Part shown: positions 1 through 6,007 of the stretch, piece by piece | How the letters are laid out: each line of letters starts with the position of its first letter | Position numbering within the stretch: position 1 is the first letter of the stretch | Assembly: GCA_035542155.1 (NCBI GenBank) | Contig: DATKLX010000217.1 | Span: 1-6,070 of the forward strand | DNA: 6,070 nucleotides | Reading direction: 5' to 3' | Origin: DATKLX01 sp035542155 | Lineage (GTDB): Bacteria; Chloroflexota; Anaerolineae; Anaerolineales; Anaerolineaceae | The notes under the pieces: model-generated | Told to the model about the DNA's origin: nothing | Database searches by the model: none | The model's input: the letters and a program-made list of their open reading frames with translations, nothing else | Translations under genes and position numbers: made by a program

Positions 1-90
1 CAGCTTCTCCGCTTCTGCCTTGGCCGAGTCGGCCATGGTCACAAAGAAGGGATTGTCCAGCGAGGCGGTGATGATCGCAATCAGCTTCTT
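1..90 (-). repeat. Direct repeat, left copy: start of binding domain 2, cut by window edge
   Basis: Identical over its whole visible length to 886-975 and in the same reading frame, encoding residues 357-386 of the fused protein. The end of the repeat cannot be seen because the window ends inside it, so the true repeat may be the full 885-bp unit. With no synonymous change in 30 codons, the copies are either very recent, kept identical by gene conversion, or an assembly effect. Confidence 0.95.
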
Positions 91-1158
91 CGGGCCGCCG
101 CCCGAGCTGGCGGCTTCGGAGAGGGCGAAATTCTTCAGCCCGGCGACGTTGGCTTTGGTGATCAGGATACAGTCGACGGTCTGCTTTTCATCCAGGCCGG
201 TCTTGCCGTTCTTGAGATATTGATCCGCCTGATCGACAGCCATGGTGGCCAGGCCAACGATGGGCTGCAAGACGGTAGCCTTGATCGAGCCGTCCTTGAT
301 CCCCTGGCCCGCGTCGTCGCTGCCGTCAAACCCAACCACGATCACGTCGCTGCGGTTGGCAGCCTTGAGCGCAGCCGCAGCCCCCACCGCCATGGTGTCG
401 TTTCCGCAAATCACGCCCTTGATGTCCGGGTGGGCTTGCAGGATGGTCTCCATCTTCTGGAAGGCTTCCTGCTGGCTCCAGTTGGCCGTCTGCTGGGCAA
501 CCATCTTCATGTCCGGGTACTTGTCGATCACGCTGTGGTAGCCCTGCGAGCGCACCCCGGCGTTGGTGTCGGATTCCTTGCCGGTCAGCTCGACGTAGTT
601 GCCCTTCTCACCCATCTGCTTGACAAACTCCGCCGCTCCCAGCGTGGCTCCCTGGAAGTTGTTGGACACGATCTGCGATACCGCTACCCCGGTGGCATTC
701 ACTTCGCGGTCCACCAGGAAGGAGGGGATGCCCGCATCCTTGGCTTTCTTGATCGCCGCGATGGTGGCGTCCGCGCCGGCATTGTCCAGGATGATCGCCG
801 CCGCCTTCTTGGAGATGGCCGTGTCGATCAGCTCGTTCTGCTTGTTGGCGTCGTCGTTGTGGCTGGCTACCCAGGTGTCGTAGCCCAGCTTCTCCGCTTC
901 TGCCTTGGCCGAGTCGGCCATGGTCACAAAGAAGGGATTGTCCAGCGAGGCGGTGATGATCGCAATCAGCTTCTTTCCGGACGCCGCTGGAGCAGCAGGA
1001 GCCTCGGTTGGGGCCGGTGCCTGGGTGGCAGCCGGGGCGGCCGGAGGCTGGGTGGGAGCCGGGGCCGTGGTTGGGGTGGCTGCTGGCGCGCAGGCGCTCA
1101 ATACGATTGCCAGTACAGCGAGGATGGAAAGGACAGAAGCCCATCTTTTGGTAAACAT
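1..1158 (-). CDS. Sugar ABC transporter substrate-binding lipoprotein, RbsB-like, with a second binding domain beginning in frame (partial at left edge)
   Basis: Extracellular sugar-capture lipoprotein of the periplasmic-binding-protein 4 (RbsB) family. The frame is open for 386 codons and runs off the window. ATG at 1158 has an AAGGAG ribosome site (1168-1173) 9 nt upstream. Residues 1-22 are a signal peptide with lipobox LSAC (lipidated Cys23). Residues 24-61 are an Ala/Pro/Thr-rich linker. Domain 1 starts at K62 (KKLIAIITASLDNPFF) and ends near residue 348. Aligned by eye to E. coli RbsB, the ribose-contacting residues are present: N74, F76, F77, D150, R151, R203, N253, D278, Q298; the RbsB Phe164 position is Trp227. 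A ribose-like pentose or polyol is likely, but the exact sugar is not determined. After NFALSE the frame reads AASSGGGP and then restarts KKLIAIIT at residue 357, repeating domain 1 exactly to the edge. It is the last visible gene of the operon, 119 nt after the permease. Confidence 0.93.
   Translation of the reverse strand, partial: MFTKRWASVLSILAVLAIVLSACAPAATPTTAPAPTQPPAAPAATQAPAPTEAPAAPAASGKKLIAIITASLDNPFFVTMADSAKAEAEKLGYDTWVASHNDDANKQNELIDTAISKKAAAIILDNAGADATIAAIKKAKDAGIPSFLVDREVNATGVAVSQIVSNNFQGATLGAAEFVKQMGEKGNYVELTGKESDTNAGVRSQGYHSVIDKYPDMKMVAQQTANWSQQEAFQKMETILQAHPDIKGVICGNDTMAVGAAAALKAANRSDVIVVGFDGSDDAGQGIKDGSIKATVLQPIVGLATMAVDQADQYLKNGKTGLDEKQTVDCILITKANVAGLKNFALSEAASSGGGPKKLIAIITASLDNPFFVTMADSAKAEAEKL
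886..975 (-). repeat. Direct repeat, right copy: start of binding domain 1
   Basis: These 90 bases are identical to window positions 1-90. They encode residues 62-91 of the binding protein, the first strand and helix of its sugar-binding domain. Identity stops sharply at the upstream side (position 976, against 91), exactly at the first Lys codon of the domain, so the signal peptide and Ala/Pro/Thr linker are not part of the repeat. The period is 885 bp, a whole number of codons. Confidence 0.95.
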
Positions 1159-1277
1159 AATTCTCTTCTCCTTCTTTTCAATCTGATCCGATGGAACCAA
1201 AGAGTTTTTGCTGTTGTTCCAAAATTGACGCTTTCAGAAGATACGCCAGGTTGTAAGATCAGGTATCTTTGTGGATC
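1159..1277 (-). other. Intercistronic gap between permease and binding-protein genes
   Basis: At 119 nt this is the largest gap between genes inside the operon. It holds the binding-protein ribosome site (AAGGAG, 1168-1173). It also has a weak inverted repeat with arms tggaac (1192-1197) and gttcca (1216-1221) around an 18-nt loop, and a small one with arms aagat (1255-1259) and atctt (1265-1269). I see no T-tract terminator and no convincing -35/-10 pair. Binding proteins are usually needed in excess over membrane components, so RNA processing or stabilisation here is possible but not shown. Confidence 0.5.
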
Positions 1278-2363
1278 TCACCCCCTTTCCTGCTGCAACG
1301 CCGCGACGGCCTGCATGCGCACCTGGGCCTGGTCGACGGCGACCGCCAGAACGATCACAAACCCTTTGATCACGGTTTGCCAGAAATCGGAAATCCCGAC
1401 CATGATCAAGCCGTCGCTCAACACCCCGATGACGAACGCGCCGACGATGGTACCGCCAATGCTGCCGCGCCCGCCAGACATCGAAGTGCCGCCCAATACC
1501 GCCGACGCAATCGCATTCAGCTCGAAGGAAGTCCCCGAAGCGGGATGGGAAGCCACCAGTTGGGAGGAGACGATCAGGCCGGCCAGGGCCGAGCAAAACC
1601 CCGAAATCATGTACACCAGGATCTTGGTAGGGTTGACCCGCACCCCCGAGAGGGTGGCGGCGCGTTCATTCCCACCAATGGCAAAGACGTGGCGGCCAAA
1701 AGGCGTGCGCGTGGCCACGAAAGCCGCCACCAGGCCGATCACGATCATCAGCCAGATGGGCACCGGGATGCCCAGGATCAGGCCGGCGCCGATCCATGGG
1801 AAGCCGGTATTGCCCAGCTCGGGCCTGCCGACCAGGTTCGGGAAAGTCGCTCCGTTGTTGGAGAGCAGGGCAAACCCCCGCGCTGCGTACATCGTGCCCA
1901 GCGTGGCGATGAAGGGAGCCACGTTCAGCTTGGCGATCACCCAGCCGTTCAAGGCCCCGATCAGCGTTCCGGCGATGAGCGCGACGAGCACGATCAGCCA
2001 GACTCTCATATAGACGATCACGCCGAACATGGGCAGCACCAGGCCCTGGTCGATCAGCAGGCCGGCGATCATCCCCGCCAGGCCGACGACCGAGCCCACC
2101 GACAGGTCGATCCCCCCGCTAACGATCACGAAGGTCATCCCCACGGCGATGATGGCGTTGATCGCGATGTGCTTGATCGTGATGATCAGGCTTTCCGGAG
2201 TCAGGAAGTTTGGGGAGAGGATCGAGAAGAAGATGACCAGCACGATCAGGGCGATAAAGGTGCGCGCCTTGAGCAACACCATGCTCAGCGGCTGGCGGCG
2301 TCTGGCCTGAGGCCTGGCGACGGGTTGTGAATCTAACGGGGGTTTCAATTCTGCAGAGCTCAT
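1278..2363 (-). CDS. Sugar ABC transporter permease, RbsC family
   Basis: Membrane channel subunit of a ribose-type importer (BPD_transp_2 family), expected to act as a dimer with the RbsA-like ATPase. It has 361 residues, against about 320 in E. coli RbsC; the extra length is partly a basic, Pro-rich N-terminal tail (residues 1-33). Hydrophobic segments follow, for example near 35-50, 64-82, 88-104, 121-140, 190-217, 245-268 and 303-345. Family hallmarks are GGIDLSVGS at 83-91, the cytoplasmic ATPase-contact loop RTPFGRHVFAIGGNERAATL at 219-238, and LGGTSMSGGRG at 290-300. I chose ATG 2363 because GAGG (2370-2373) and AGGAG (2375-2379) sit 6 and 11 nt upstream. A GTG at 2375 would add four residues and overlap the ATPase stop, but its only Shine-Dalgarno-like sequence abuts it. 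It starts 8 nt after the ATPase gene ends, suggesting coupled translation. Confidence 0.95.
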   Translation of the reverse strand: MSSAELKPPLDSQPVARPQARRRQPLSMVLLKARTFIALIVLVIFFSILSPNFLTPESLIITIKHIAINAIIAVGMTFVIVSGGIDLSVGSVVGLAGMIAGLLIDQGLVLPMFGVIVYMRVWLIVLVALIAGTLIGALNGWVIAKLNVAPFIATLGTMYAARGFALLSNNGATFPNLVGRPELGNTGFPWIGAGLILGIPVPIWLMIVIGLVAAFVATRTPFGRHVFAIGGNERAATLSGVRVNPTKILVYMISGFCSALAGLIVSSQLVASHPASGTSFELNAIASAVLGGTSMSGGRGSIGGTIVGAFVIGVLSDGLIMVGISDFWQTVIKGFVIVLAVAVDQAQVRMQAVAALQQERG

Positions 2364-2371
2364 GATTTTCC

Positions 2372-3943
2372 TCACTCCTGAATAGGGCCGTGGCCGACGG
2401 CTGAAGCGTTGACGAGCGCCTCTTCGGTCGCCTCAGAACGGTTCATTTCACTGGTAATCTTGCCTTTTGACATCACCAGAATCCGGTCGGAAATGGCCAG
2501 GATTTCTTTCAACTCCGAAGTTGAGAACAAAATCCCATAGCCTTGTTTGGCCAGCATGTTCATGACCTCGGCCATATCGGATTTCGCAGCCACGTCGATC
2601 CCCCGCGTGGGCTCATCCATAATGAAGACCTTGGGTCCGGTCATCAACCCTTTGCCCACGACCACCTTCTGCTGGTTGCCGCCGCTCAATGCGGTGATCG
2701 GCTGCTCGGGGTTCGAAACCTTGATGGACAGGTTCTTGATCATCCGGACCACGTCTTTCGCGATCGCGCGGAAGGAGAGCGCCCCCCGGCGGACGTAGCG
2801 GCTCAGGCTGGCCAGGACCATATTTTCGCTCACGGAGAGGGTTGGCACGATCGCGCTGGCCTGCCGGTCCTCGGGGATCAACACGATTCCCTGTGCGATG
2901 CGTTGATCCACGTTTGGATCGGTCACCTTTTCTCCATTGAGGTAAATCGCGCCGCTCGCCTCGGGATGCAGACCGCTCAGGCATTCGAACAGCTCGGTGC
3001 GCCCGGCCCCCATCAGCCCGTAGATGCCCAGGATTTCTCCGGCGTGCAGGGTAAAGGAAACGTGGTCGACAAAATACCCGCTGCCCGGGCGAAGCAGGCT
3101 CAAATCATCAACGCGCAGCAGCTCTCCCCCGATGGCGTGGTTTTCGTGGGTGAACAGGCCGGCTGGGTTGCGCCCCACCATTTTTTCAATAATCCAGGAA
3201 AGGTTGACGCTCTGGATGGGCGCTTCCGCCTGGAGCTTGCCATCGCGCAACACGGTCAGATAATCCCCGATCTGCAGCAGCTCGTCCAGCTTGTGGGAAA
3301 TATAGATGATCGAGACTCCCCGGGCCTTTAATTCACGGATCACCTTGAAGAGCACGGTGACCTCGGTCCGGCTGAGGGCGGAAGTTGGCTCGTCCATGAT
3401 CAAAATACGCACATTTTGGGCCAGGGCGCGCGCAATGGCGACGATCTGTTGCTGCCCCAGGCGTAAATCTCCCACCAGGGTCCGCGGATCCATGGGGTGT
3501 TCCAGGTGCGCGAGCAGCTCCCGGGTGCGGCGCTCCTGCTCGCGCTGGTCAATCCCCGCGCCGGCGGTGATCTCGCGGGCCATGAAGATGTTCTCCACGA
3601 TGGACAGGTTGGGGAACAGGTCCAGTTCCTGGTAGATAATGCCGATGCCGTGGCTCGAGGCTTCGATGGGGCTGCGAAAACGGACGGGCTGGCCTTCCAG
3701 GATCAACCGCCCCTCGGTGGGCTCTTCCACGCCTGCCAGGATCTTCATCAGCGTCGATTTCCCCGCCCCATTTTCCCCGACCAGGACGTTCACCTTTCCC
3801 TGGTAGGTGTTGAAATCCACGTCGCTGAGGGCAATGGTGCCGGGGAAGACCTTGGTAATGTGTTCGGCCCGCAGGATCACCTTTCCATCGGATGGGAGAG
3901 GCTGCGAGTTTACTTCCGGTAAGGTGGAGGGAGCTTCCGTCAT
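2372..3943 (-). CDS. Sugar ABC transporter ATPase with two fused nucleotide-binding domains, RbsA family
   Basis: Cytoplasmic motor of the importer, 523 residues (E. coli RbsA is 501). Domain 1 has Walker A GENGAGKS (56-63), Q-loop Gln105, signature LRLGQQQ (160-166, a family-typical departure from LSGGQ), Walker B ILIMDE (180-185) and switch His217. Domain 2 has a degenerate Walker A, GLMGAGRT (309-316, Arg where Lys is expected), signature LSGGNQQ (419-425), Walker B FIMDE (440-444), and Ser/Thr where the switch His would be. This asymmetry is normal for RbsA, MglA and XylG relatives: domain 1 carries the intact hydrolysis residues. The start at 3943 lies 10 nt after the DUF2291 stop and lacks a good ribosome site, so translation probably depends on coupling. 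The first 20 residues are a non-conserved tail. The family is not in doubt; the sugar is. Confidence 0.97.
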   Translation of the reverse strand: MTEAPSTLPEVNSQPLPSDGKVILRAEHITKVFPGTIALSDVDFNTYQGKVNVLVGENGAGKSTLMKILAGVEEPTEGRLILEGQPVRFRSPIEASSHGIGIIYQELDLFPNLSIVENIFMAREITAGAGIDQREQERRTRELLAHLEHPMDPRTLVGDLRLGQQQIVAIARALAQNVRILIMDEPTSALSRTEVTVLFKVIRELKARGVSIIYISHKLDELLQIGDYLTVLRDGKLQAEAPIQSVNLSWIIEKMVGRNPAGLFTHENHAIGGELLRVDDLSLLRPGSGYFVDHVSFTLHAGEILGIYGLMGAGRTELFECLSGLHPEASGAIYLNGEKVTDPNVDQRIAQGIVLIPEDRQASAIVPTLSVSENMVLASLSRYVRRGALSFRAIAKDVVRMIKNLSIKVSNPEQPITALSGGNQQKVVVGKGLMTGPKVFIMDEPTRGIDVAAKSDMAEVMNMLAKQGYGILFSTSELKEILAISDRILVMSKGKITSEMNRSEATEEALVNASAVGHGPIQE

Positions 3944-3953
3944 AAAGGTTTGC

Positions 3954-4634
3954 TCATTTTACGTCGAAATAAACCGGCATCACCGTCACGTGGTCAGGAG
4001 TGGTATCCAGTGTGAAGGCCCCGGTAATCGCGACCGTTTTTCCAACCAGGGTAGTATCGAAGTGTTTGTCTTTCAACGACAGGTTGTAGGCGCGGGTGTT
4101 GAGCTCATCCGCCACGTCGGCAAACTGGAGCTGGTTGACGAACTCGTTGAAGGAAATAAACCCAACCGCGTCGCGGATAGCCGTACCCTTGAAGACCGGG
4201 CCGATCTGCACAGTCACGGGGACGGTTTTCCCCCCCGCCTGGGTCTCGACGACCAGGGTCCCGGCGCGCGATTCGGTGTTGACCTGAGTTACCTTACCCT
4301 CGAATTTGGTGGTGAAGTTGTAGGGTCCGCCCACTTTGTTGCCATATTTCTTGCTGGCCCCTTCCTGGTCCTGGCTCAACGCCGTGTACAGGGTGTCAAA
4401 TTCGAGGGCTTTACTCTTCATGGTGGGCAAGACCTTGCTCTCCCAGATCTTATCCACGTAGGCGACTTTGTCGAAGCCCTTGTTGGAGTTGCTGCCCCCC
4501 TCGGAAAGCTGGCGCTCTTCCGCGATAGGGACCACGGTGAAGAAAGCGCTGCAGGCGGCCAGATTCAACGAGGCCAGCAAAGCGATCAGGAGCAAAAACA
4601 GTTTCCAGGCGCGGTGAGTTTGTTTTGGGTCCAT
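3954..4634 (-). CDS. DUF2291 family lipoprotein
   Basis: Predicted surface lipoprotein of 226 residues whose biochemical role is not established. ATG 4634 is chosen over an upstream in-frame start because AGGAAGAG (4639-4646) sits just before it and because it gives a normal signal peptide: basic MDPKQTHRAWK, a hydrophobic stretch, and lipobox LAAC with Cys28. Family marks are VVPIAEE (34-40), FDKVAYVDKIWESKVLP (54-70), and the conserved block starting IGPVFKGTAIRDAVGFISF near 144 and running through NQLQFADVADELN. The C-terminal half is rich in predicted beta strands. DUF2291 genes recur beside RbsABC-like operons; here the gene lies between regulator and ATPase, so it is probably an accessory of the transporter or of sugar sensing at the membrane. 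The family assignment is from memory of its motifs. Confidence 0.87.
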   Translation of the reverse strand: MDPKQTHRAWKLFLLLIALLASLNLAACSAFFTVVPIAEERQLSEGGSNSNKGFDKVAYVDKIWESKVLPTMKSKALEFDTLYTALSQDQEGASKKYGNKVGGPYNFTTKFEGKVTQVNTESRAGTLVVETQAGGKTVPVTVQIGPVFKGTAIRDAVGFISFNEFVNQLQFADVADELNTRAYNLSLKDKHFDTTLVGKTVAITGAFTLDTTPDHVTVMPVYFDVK

Positions 4635-4713
4635 AAGTCTCTTCCTGAAACAAATCTTGAGCCACAAAATTGGATGTAACTTCGCCATCCCAGGCTGTTC
4701 CGGAGGAACCGGG
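4635..4713 (-). other. Gap between regulator and DUF2291 genes
   Basis: This 79-nt gap has a small perfect hairpin, gttcc (4697-4701), gga loop, ggaac (4705-4709), just after the regulator stop. No T-run follows it in the direction of transcription, so it is not a standard terminator. I see no strong promoter. The regulator and transporter genes are therefore probably on one transcript. Confidence 0.5.
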
Positions 4714-5748
4714 TCAGCTTCGATCACTTGCGGAGAGAGGCGTGATCGATTCTTCTACGCTGCTGGACTTGCGCACCACCAGGTGAGTGTCGAGGATTAC
4801 TCGTTGAGCGGGCAATTCACGATTGCGAATGCGATTGAGCAAAAGCTGGATCGCCGCGCGCCCAATCTCGGTTTTGGGTTGAGAAACGCTGGTCAGGGGC
4901 GGCGTGAGGTAGGAAGACAGGTCGATGTCGTCAAAGCCCACCACGGCCACATCCTCGGGGATGCGCAGGCCAAGCTCATCTGCTGCCCGGTACAGGCCAA
5001 TCGCCATCATATCATTGCAGCAGAATACCGCCGTGGGACGCATTGCTCCTGCGAGCAGCTCGAGGCCGCCCTCGTATCCGGATTTTGGATGGAAATCTCC
5101 GCGCACCTGTTTCACTTCTGAAGGTGGAAATCCTGCCTGGCCCAGAGTATCCAGAAACCCGGTCACGCGTTCCGCGGAGGGGGTCAGGAAAGATGGCCCG
5201 GTGACGCAGCCGAAGGAGCGGTGGCCGGCCCCGGCAAGATGGTTGGCCGCGAGAACGCCCCCCTGGCGGTTGTCGGTTAACACGCTATCAGCCTCCACAC
5301 CGGGCAACTGGCGATCCACCAAAACGAGGGGCAGCCTCTGGCGCAGCAGAATCTGGACCGAATCGCTCTCCTCACCTGTAGCCACAAAAATCATCCCATC
5401 CACCTGCTTTTTGGAAAGGACATCCGTATAGAGCATTTCTTTCTGGGCGTCGCCTTCGGCATTGCACAAGATCACACTATACCCATACTGAAAAGCTTCT
5501 ACTTCGATGGAACGGCCGATTTCGGCGAAGAATGGGTTGGCGCTGTCGGGGAGGATCAATCCCAGGGTATGGGTTTCTCCTCGCCGCAGGGAGCGGGCCA
5601 GTGCATTCGGCTGGTAGCCCAGCTCGTCCATGGCGGCCTGGACGCGTTCGATCACTTCTTCGGAGACGAAACGCGTTTTATTGATCACGTGCGAAACGGT
5701 AGTTGGGGAAACGCCGGCCTTTTTTGCGACCTGAAGGATGGTTGTCAT
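4714..5748 (-). CDS. LacI-family transcriptional regulator, RbsR/PurR-like
   Basis: Sugar-responsive DNA-binding repressor of 344 residues, a normal length for the family. The helix-turn-helix is at 4-25 (ILQVAKKAGVSPTTVSHVIN), followed by NKTRFVSEEV and the minor-groove hinge helix NALARSLRRGET (48-59). The core resembles RbsR: DSANPFFAEI (68-77), VDR (144-146), ERVTGF (193-198), CCNDMMAIG (243-251) and VGFDDIDLSSY (270-280), consistent with a pentose-like effector that releases the protein from DNA. ATG 5748 is chosen because the conserved N-terminus begins there; the in-frame TTG at 5823 would lie in the promoter and add 25 residues with no homology. No Shine-Dalgarno sequence is visible, only a pyrimidine-rich leader. 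It is the first gene of the operon, with an operator 26 nt upstream of its start, so it should repress itself and the transporter. Confidence 0.96.
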   Translation of the reverse strand: MTTILQVAKKAGVSPTTVSHVINKTRFVSEEVIERVQAAMDELGYQPNALARSLRRGETHTLGLILPDSANPFFAEIGRSIEVEAFQYGYSVILCNAEGDAQKEMLYTDVLSKKQVDGMIFVATGEESDSVQILLRQRLPLVLVDRQLPGVEADSVLTDNRQGGVLAANHLAGAGHRSFGCVTGPSFLTPSAERVTGFLDTLGQAGFPPSEVKQVRGDFHPKSGYEGGLELLAGAMRPTAVFCCNDMMAIGLYRAADELGLRIPEDVAVVGFDDIDLSSYLTPPLTSVSQPKTEIGRAAIQLLLNRIRNRELPAQRVILDTHLVVRKSSSVEESITPLSASDRS

Positions 5749-5774
5749 AGGGATGGGAGAGAAAAAGAGGGCAG

Positions 5775-5800
5775 GAAAAGGTTTGCGCAAACGTTTTCGT
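5775..5800. promoter_or_regulatory. Operator for the LacI-family regulator (two overlapping dyads)
   Basis: gtttgcgcaaac (5781-5792) is a perfect palindrome that extends to a 24-bp inverted repeat over 5775-5798 with 11 of 12 pairs matching. Overlapping it, gcgcaaacgttttcgt (5785-5800) has the central CG and aaacgttt core of LacI-family operators and differs at one base from the classical E. coli PurR box, ACGCAAACGTTTTCGT. It lies just downstream of the proximal promoter, where binding would block initiation or escape. Which dyad centre is used cannot be told from sequence. Confidence 0.82.
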
Positions 5801-5813
5801 GACGTCGATTCCC

Positions 5814-5842
5814 ATTCTAGCAAAATTTGAGGGTAAAGTCAA
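5814..5842 (-). promoter_or_regulatory. Proximal sigma-70-type promoter (P2)
   Basis: Read on the minus strand, -35 TTGACT (5837-5842) and -10 TAGAAT (5814-5819) are separated by exactly 17 bp; each is 5 of 6 to consensus. The predicted start near 5807 leaves a leader of about 58 nt before the regulator ATG and places the PurR-like operator within the first 35 transcribed bases. Confidence 0.65.
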
Positions 5843-5853
5843 CTACCGGCTGT

Positions 5854-5873
5854 TCTTGAATAATTATTCAAGA
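5854..5873. promoter_or_regulatory. Perfect 20-bp palindrome, candidate operator for an unidentified regulator
   Basis: Core CTTGAATAATTATTCAAG (5855-5872), extended by one matching pair each side, is a perfect dyad without a loop. It starts 14 bp downstream of the distal -10 box. It has no central CG and does not resemble the proximal operator, so a different protein is likely. The TTGAAT...ATTCAA layout is reminiscent of MarR-type sites, but that is only a guess. It is too AT-rich, and lacks a T-tract, to be a good terminator. Confidence 0.6.
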
Positions 5874-5887
5874 TTGTGTACATATTC

Positions 5888-5916
5888 ATTATAACAAAAC
5901 AAAAAATTTGAGTCAA
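5888..5916 (-). promoter_or_regulatory. Distal sigma-70-type promoter (P1), near-perfect consensus
   Basis: On the minus strand, -35 TTGACT (5911-5916) and -10 TATAAT (5888-5893, perfect) are separated by exactly 17 bp of T-rich spacer. The surroundings (about 5815-5935) are sharply AT-rich against the GC-rich genes. The predicted start is near 5881, with the 20-bp palindrome at roughly +8 to +27. This should be the strongest promoter in the window and would transcribe the regulator and transporter genes. Confidence 0.8.
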
Positions 5917-6007
5917 GTGGTAATTCTGCGAGTGTTTGTCCCAAGATTGGTAGGCGAATTTGGAAAAATCGCCCAGGCAGTTTTTCTCCAGGAAACAGGA
6001 TGGTGAG

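Noticed and set aside
309..316. Degenerate Walker A in ATPase domain 2 as a sign of inactivation (protein residues 309-316, near DNA 2996-3019; coordinates here are residue numbers)
   Set aside because: Arg in place of Lys there is the normal state of the second domain in RbsA, MglA and XylG relatives, so the transporter is not broken.
608..1144. 178-codon open frame on the minus strand
   Set aside because: It is in a different frame from the real binding protein, which runs through the whole stretch with lipobox and sugar-contact residues intact. The peptide is Gly/Arg/His/Pro-rich and unlike any family.
220..2013. 597-codon open frame on the plus strand
   Set aside because: It lies antisense to the binding-protein and permease genes, both of which have clear family motifs. 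Its translation is low-complexity (runs of Gly, Arg, Val and His) with no recognisable domain. It reflects GC-rich codon structure on the other strand.
1269..2330. 353-codon open frame on the plus strand
   Set aside because: Fully antisense to the permease; its translation is rich in Asp, His, Arg and Gln with no fold-like pattern, typical of a shadow frame.
3807..4679. 290-codon open frame on the plus strand across the DUF2291 gene
   Set aside because: Antisense to a gene with a ribosome site, a lipobox and conserved DUF2291 motifs; the plus-strand product shows no motif.
4635..4727. Longer DUF2291 start at 4727
   Set aside because: It would put 31 non-conserved residues before the signal peptide and overlap the regulator gene. 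The start at 4634 has a ribosome site and a proper signal sequence.
5749..5823. Longer regulator start at 5823 (TTG)
   Set aside because: It would place coding sequence over the -10 box of P2 and the operator; LacI-family proteins begin right at the helix-turn-helix, as the ATG at 5748 does.
5822..5912. Direct repeat aaaatttgag at 5822-5831 and 5903-5912
   Set aside because: Ten bases in a very AT-rich stretch, at different positions relative to the two promoters; probably chance.
5953..5973. Hairpin ggcga...tcgcc with inner ttt/aaa pairs, as terminator of the right-edge gene
   Set aside because: Eight of nine pairs form, but no T-tract follows on the minus strand. A run of five Ts lies downstream only on the plus strand, where no gene ends. 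Too weak to call.
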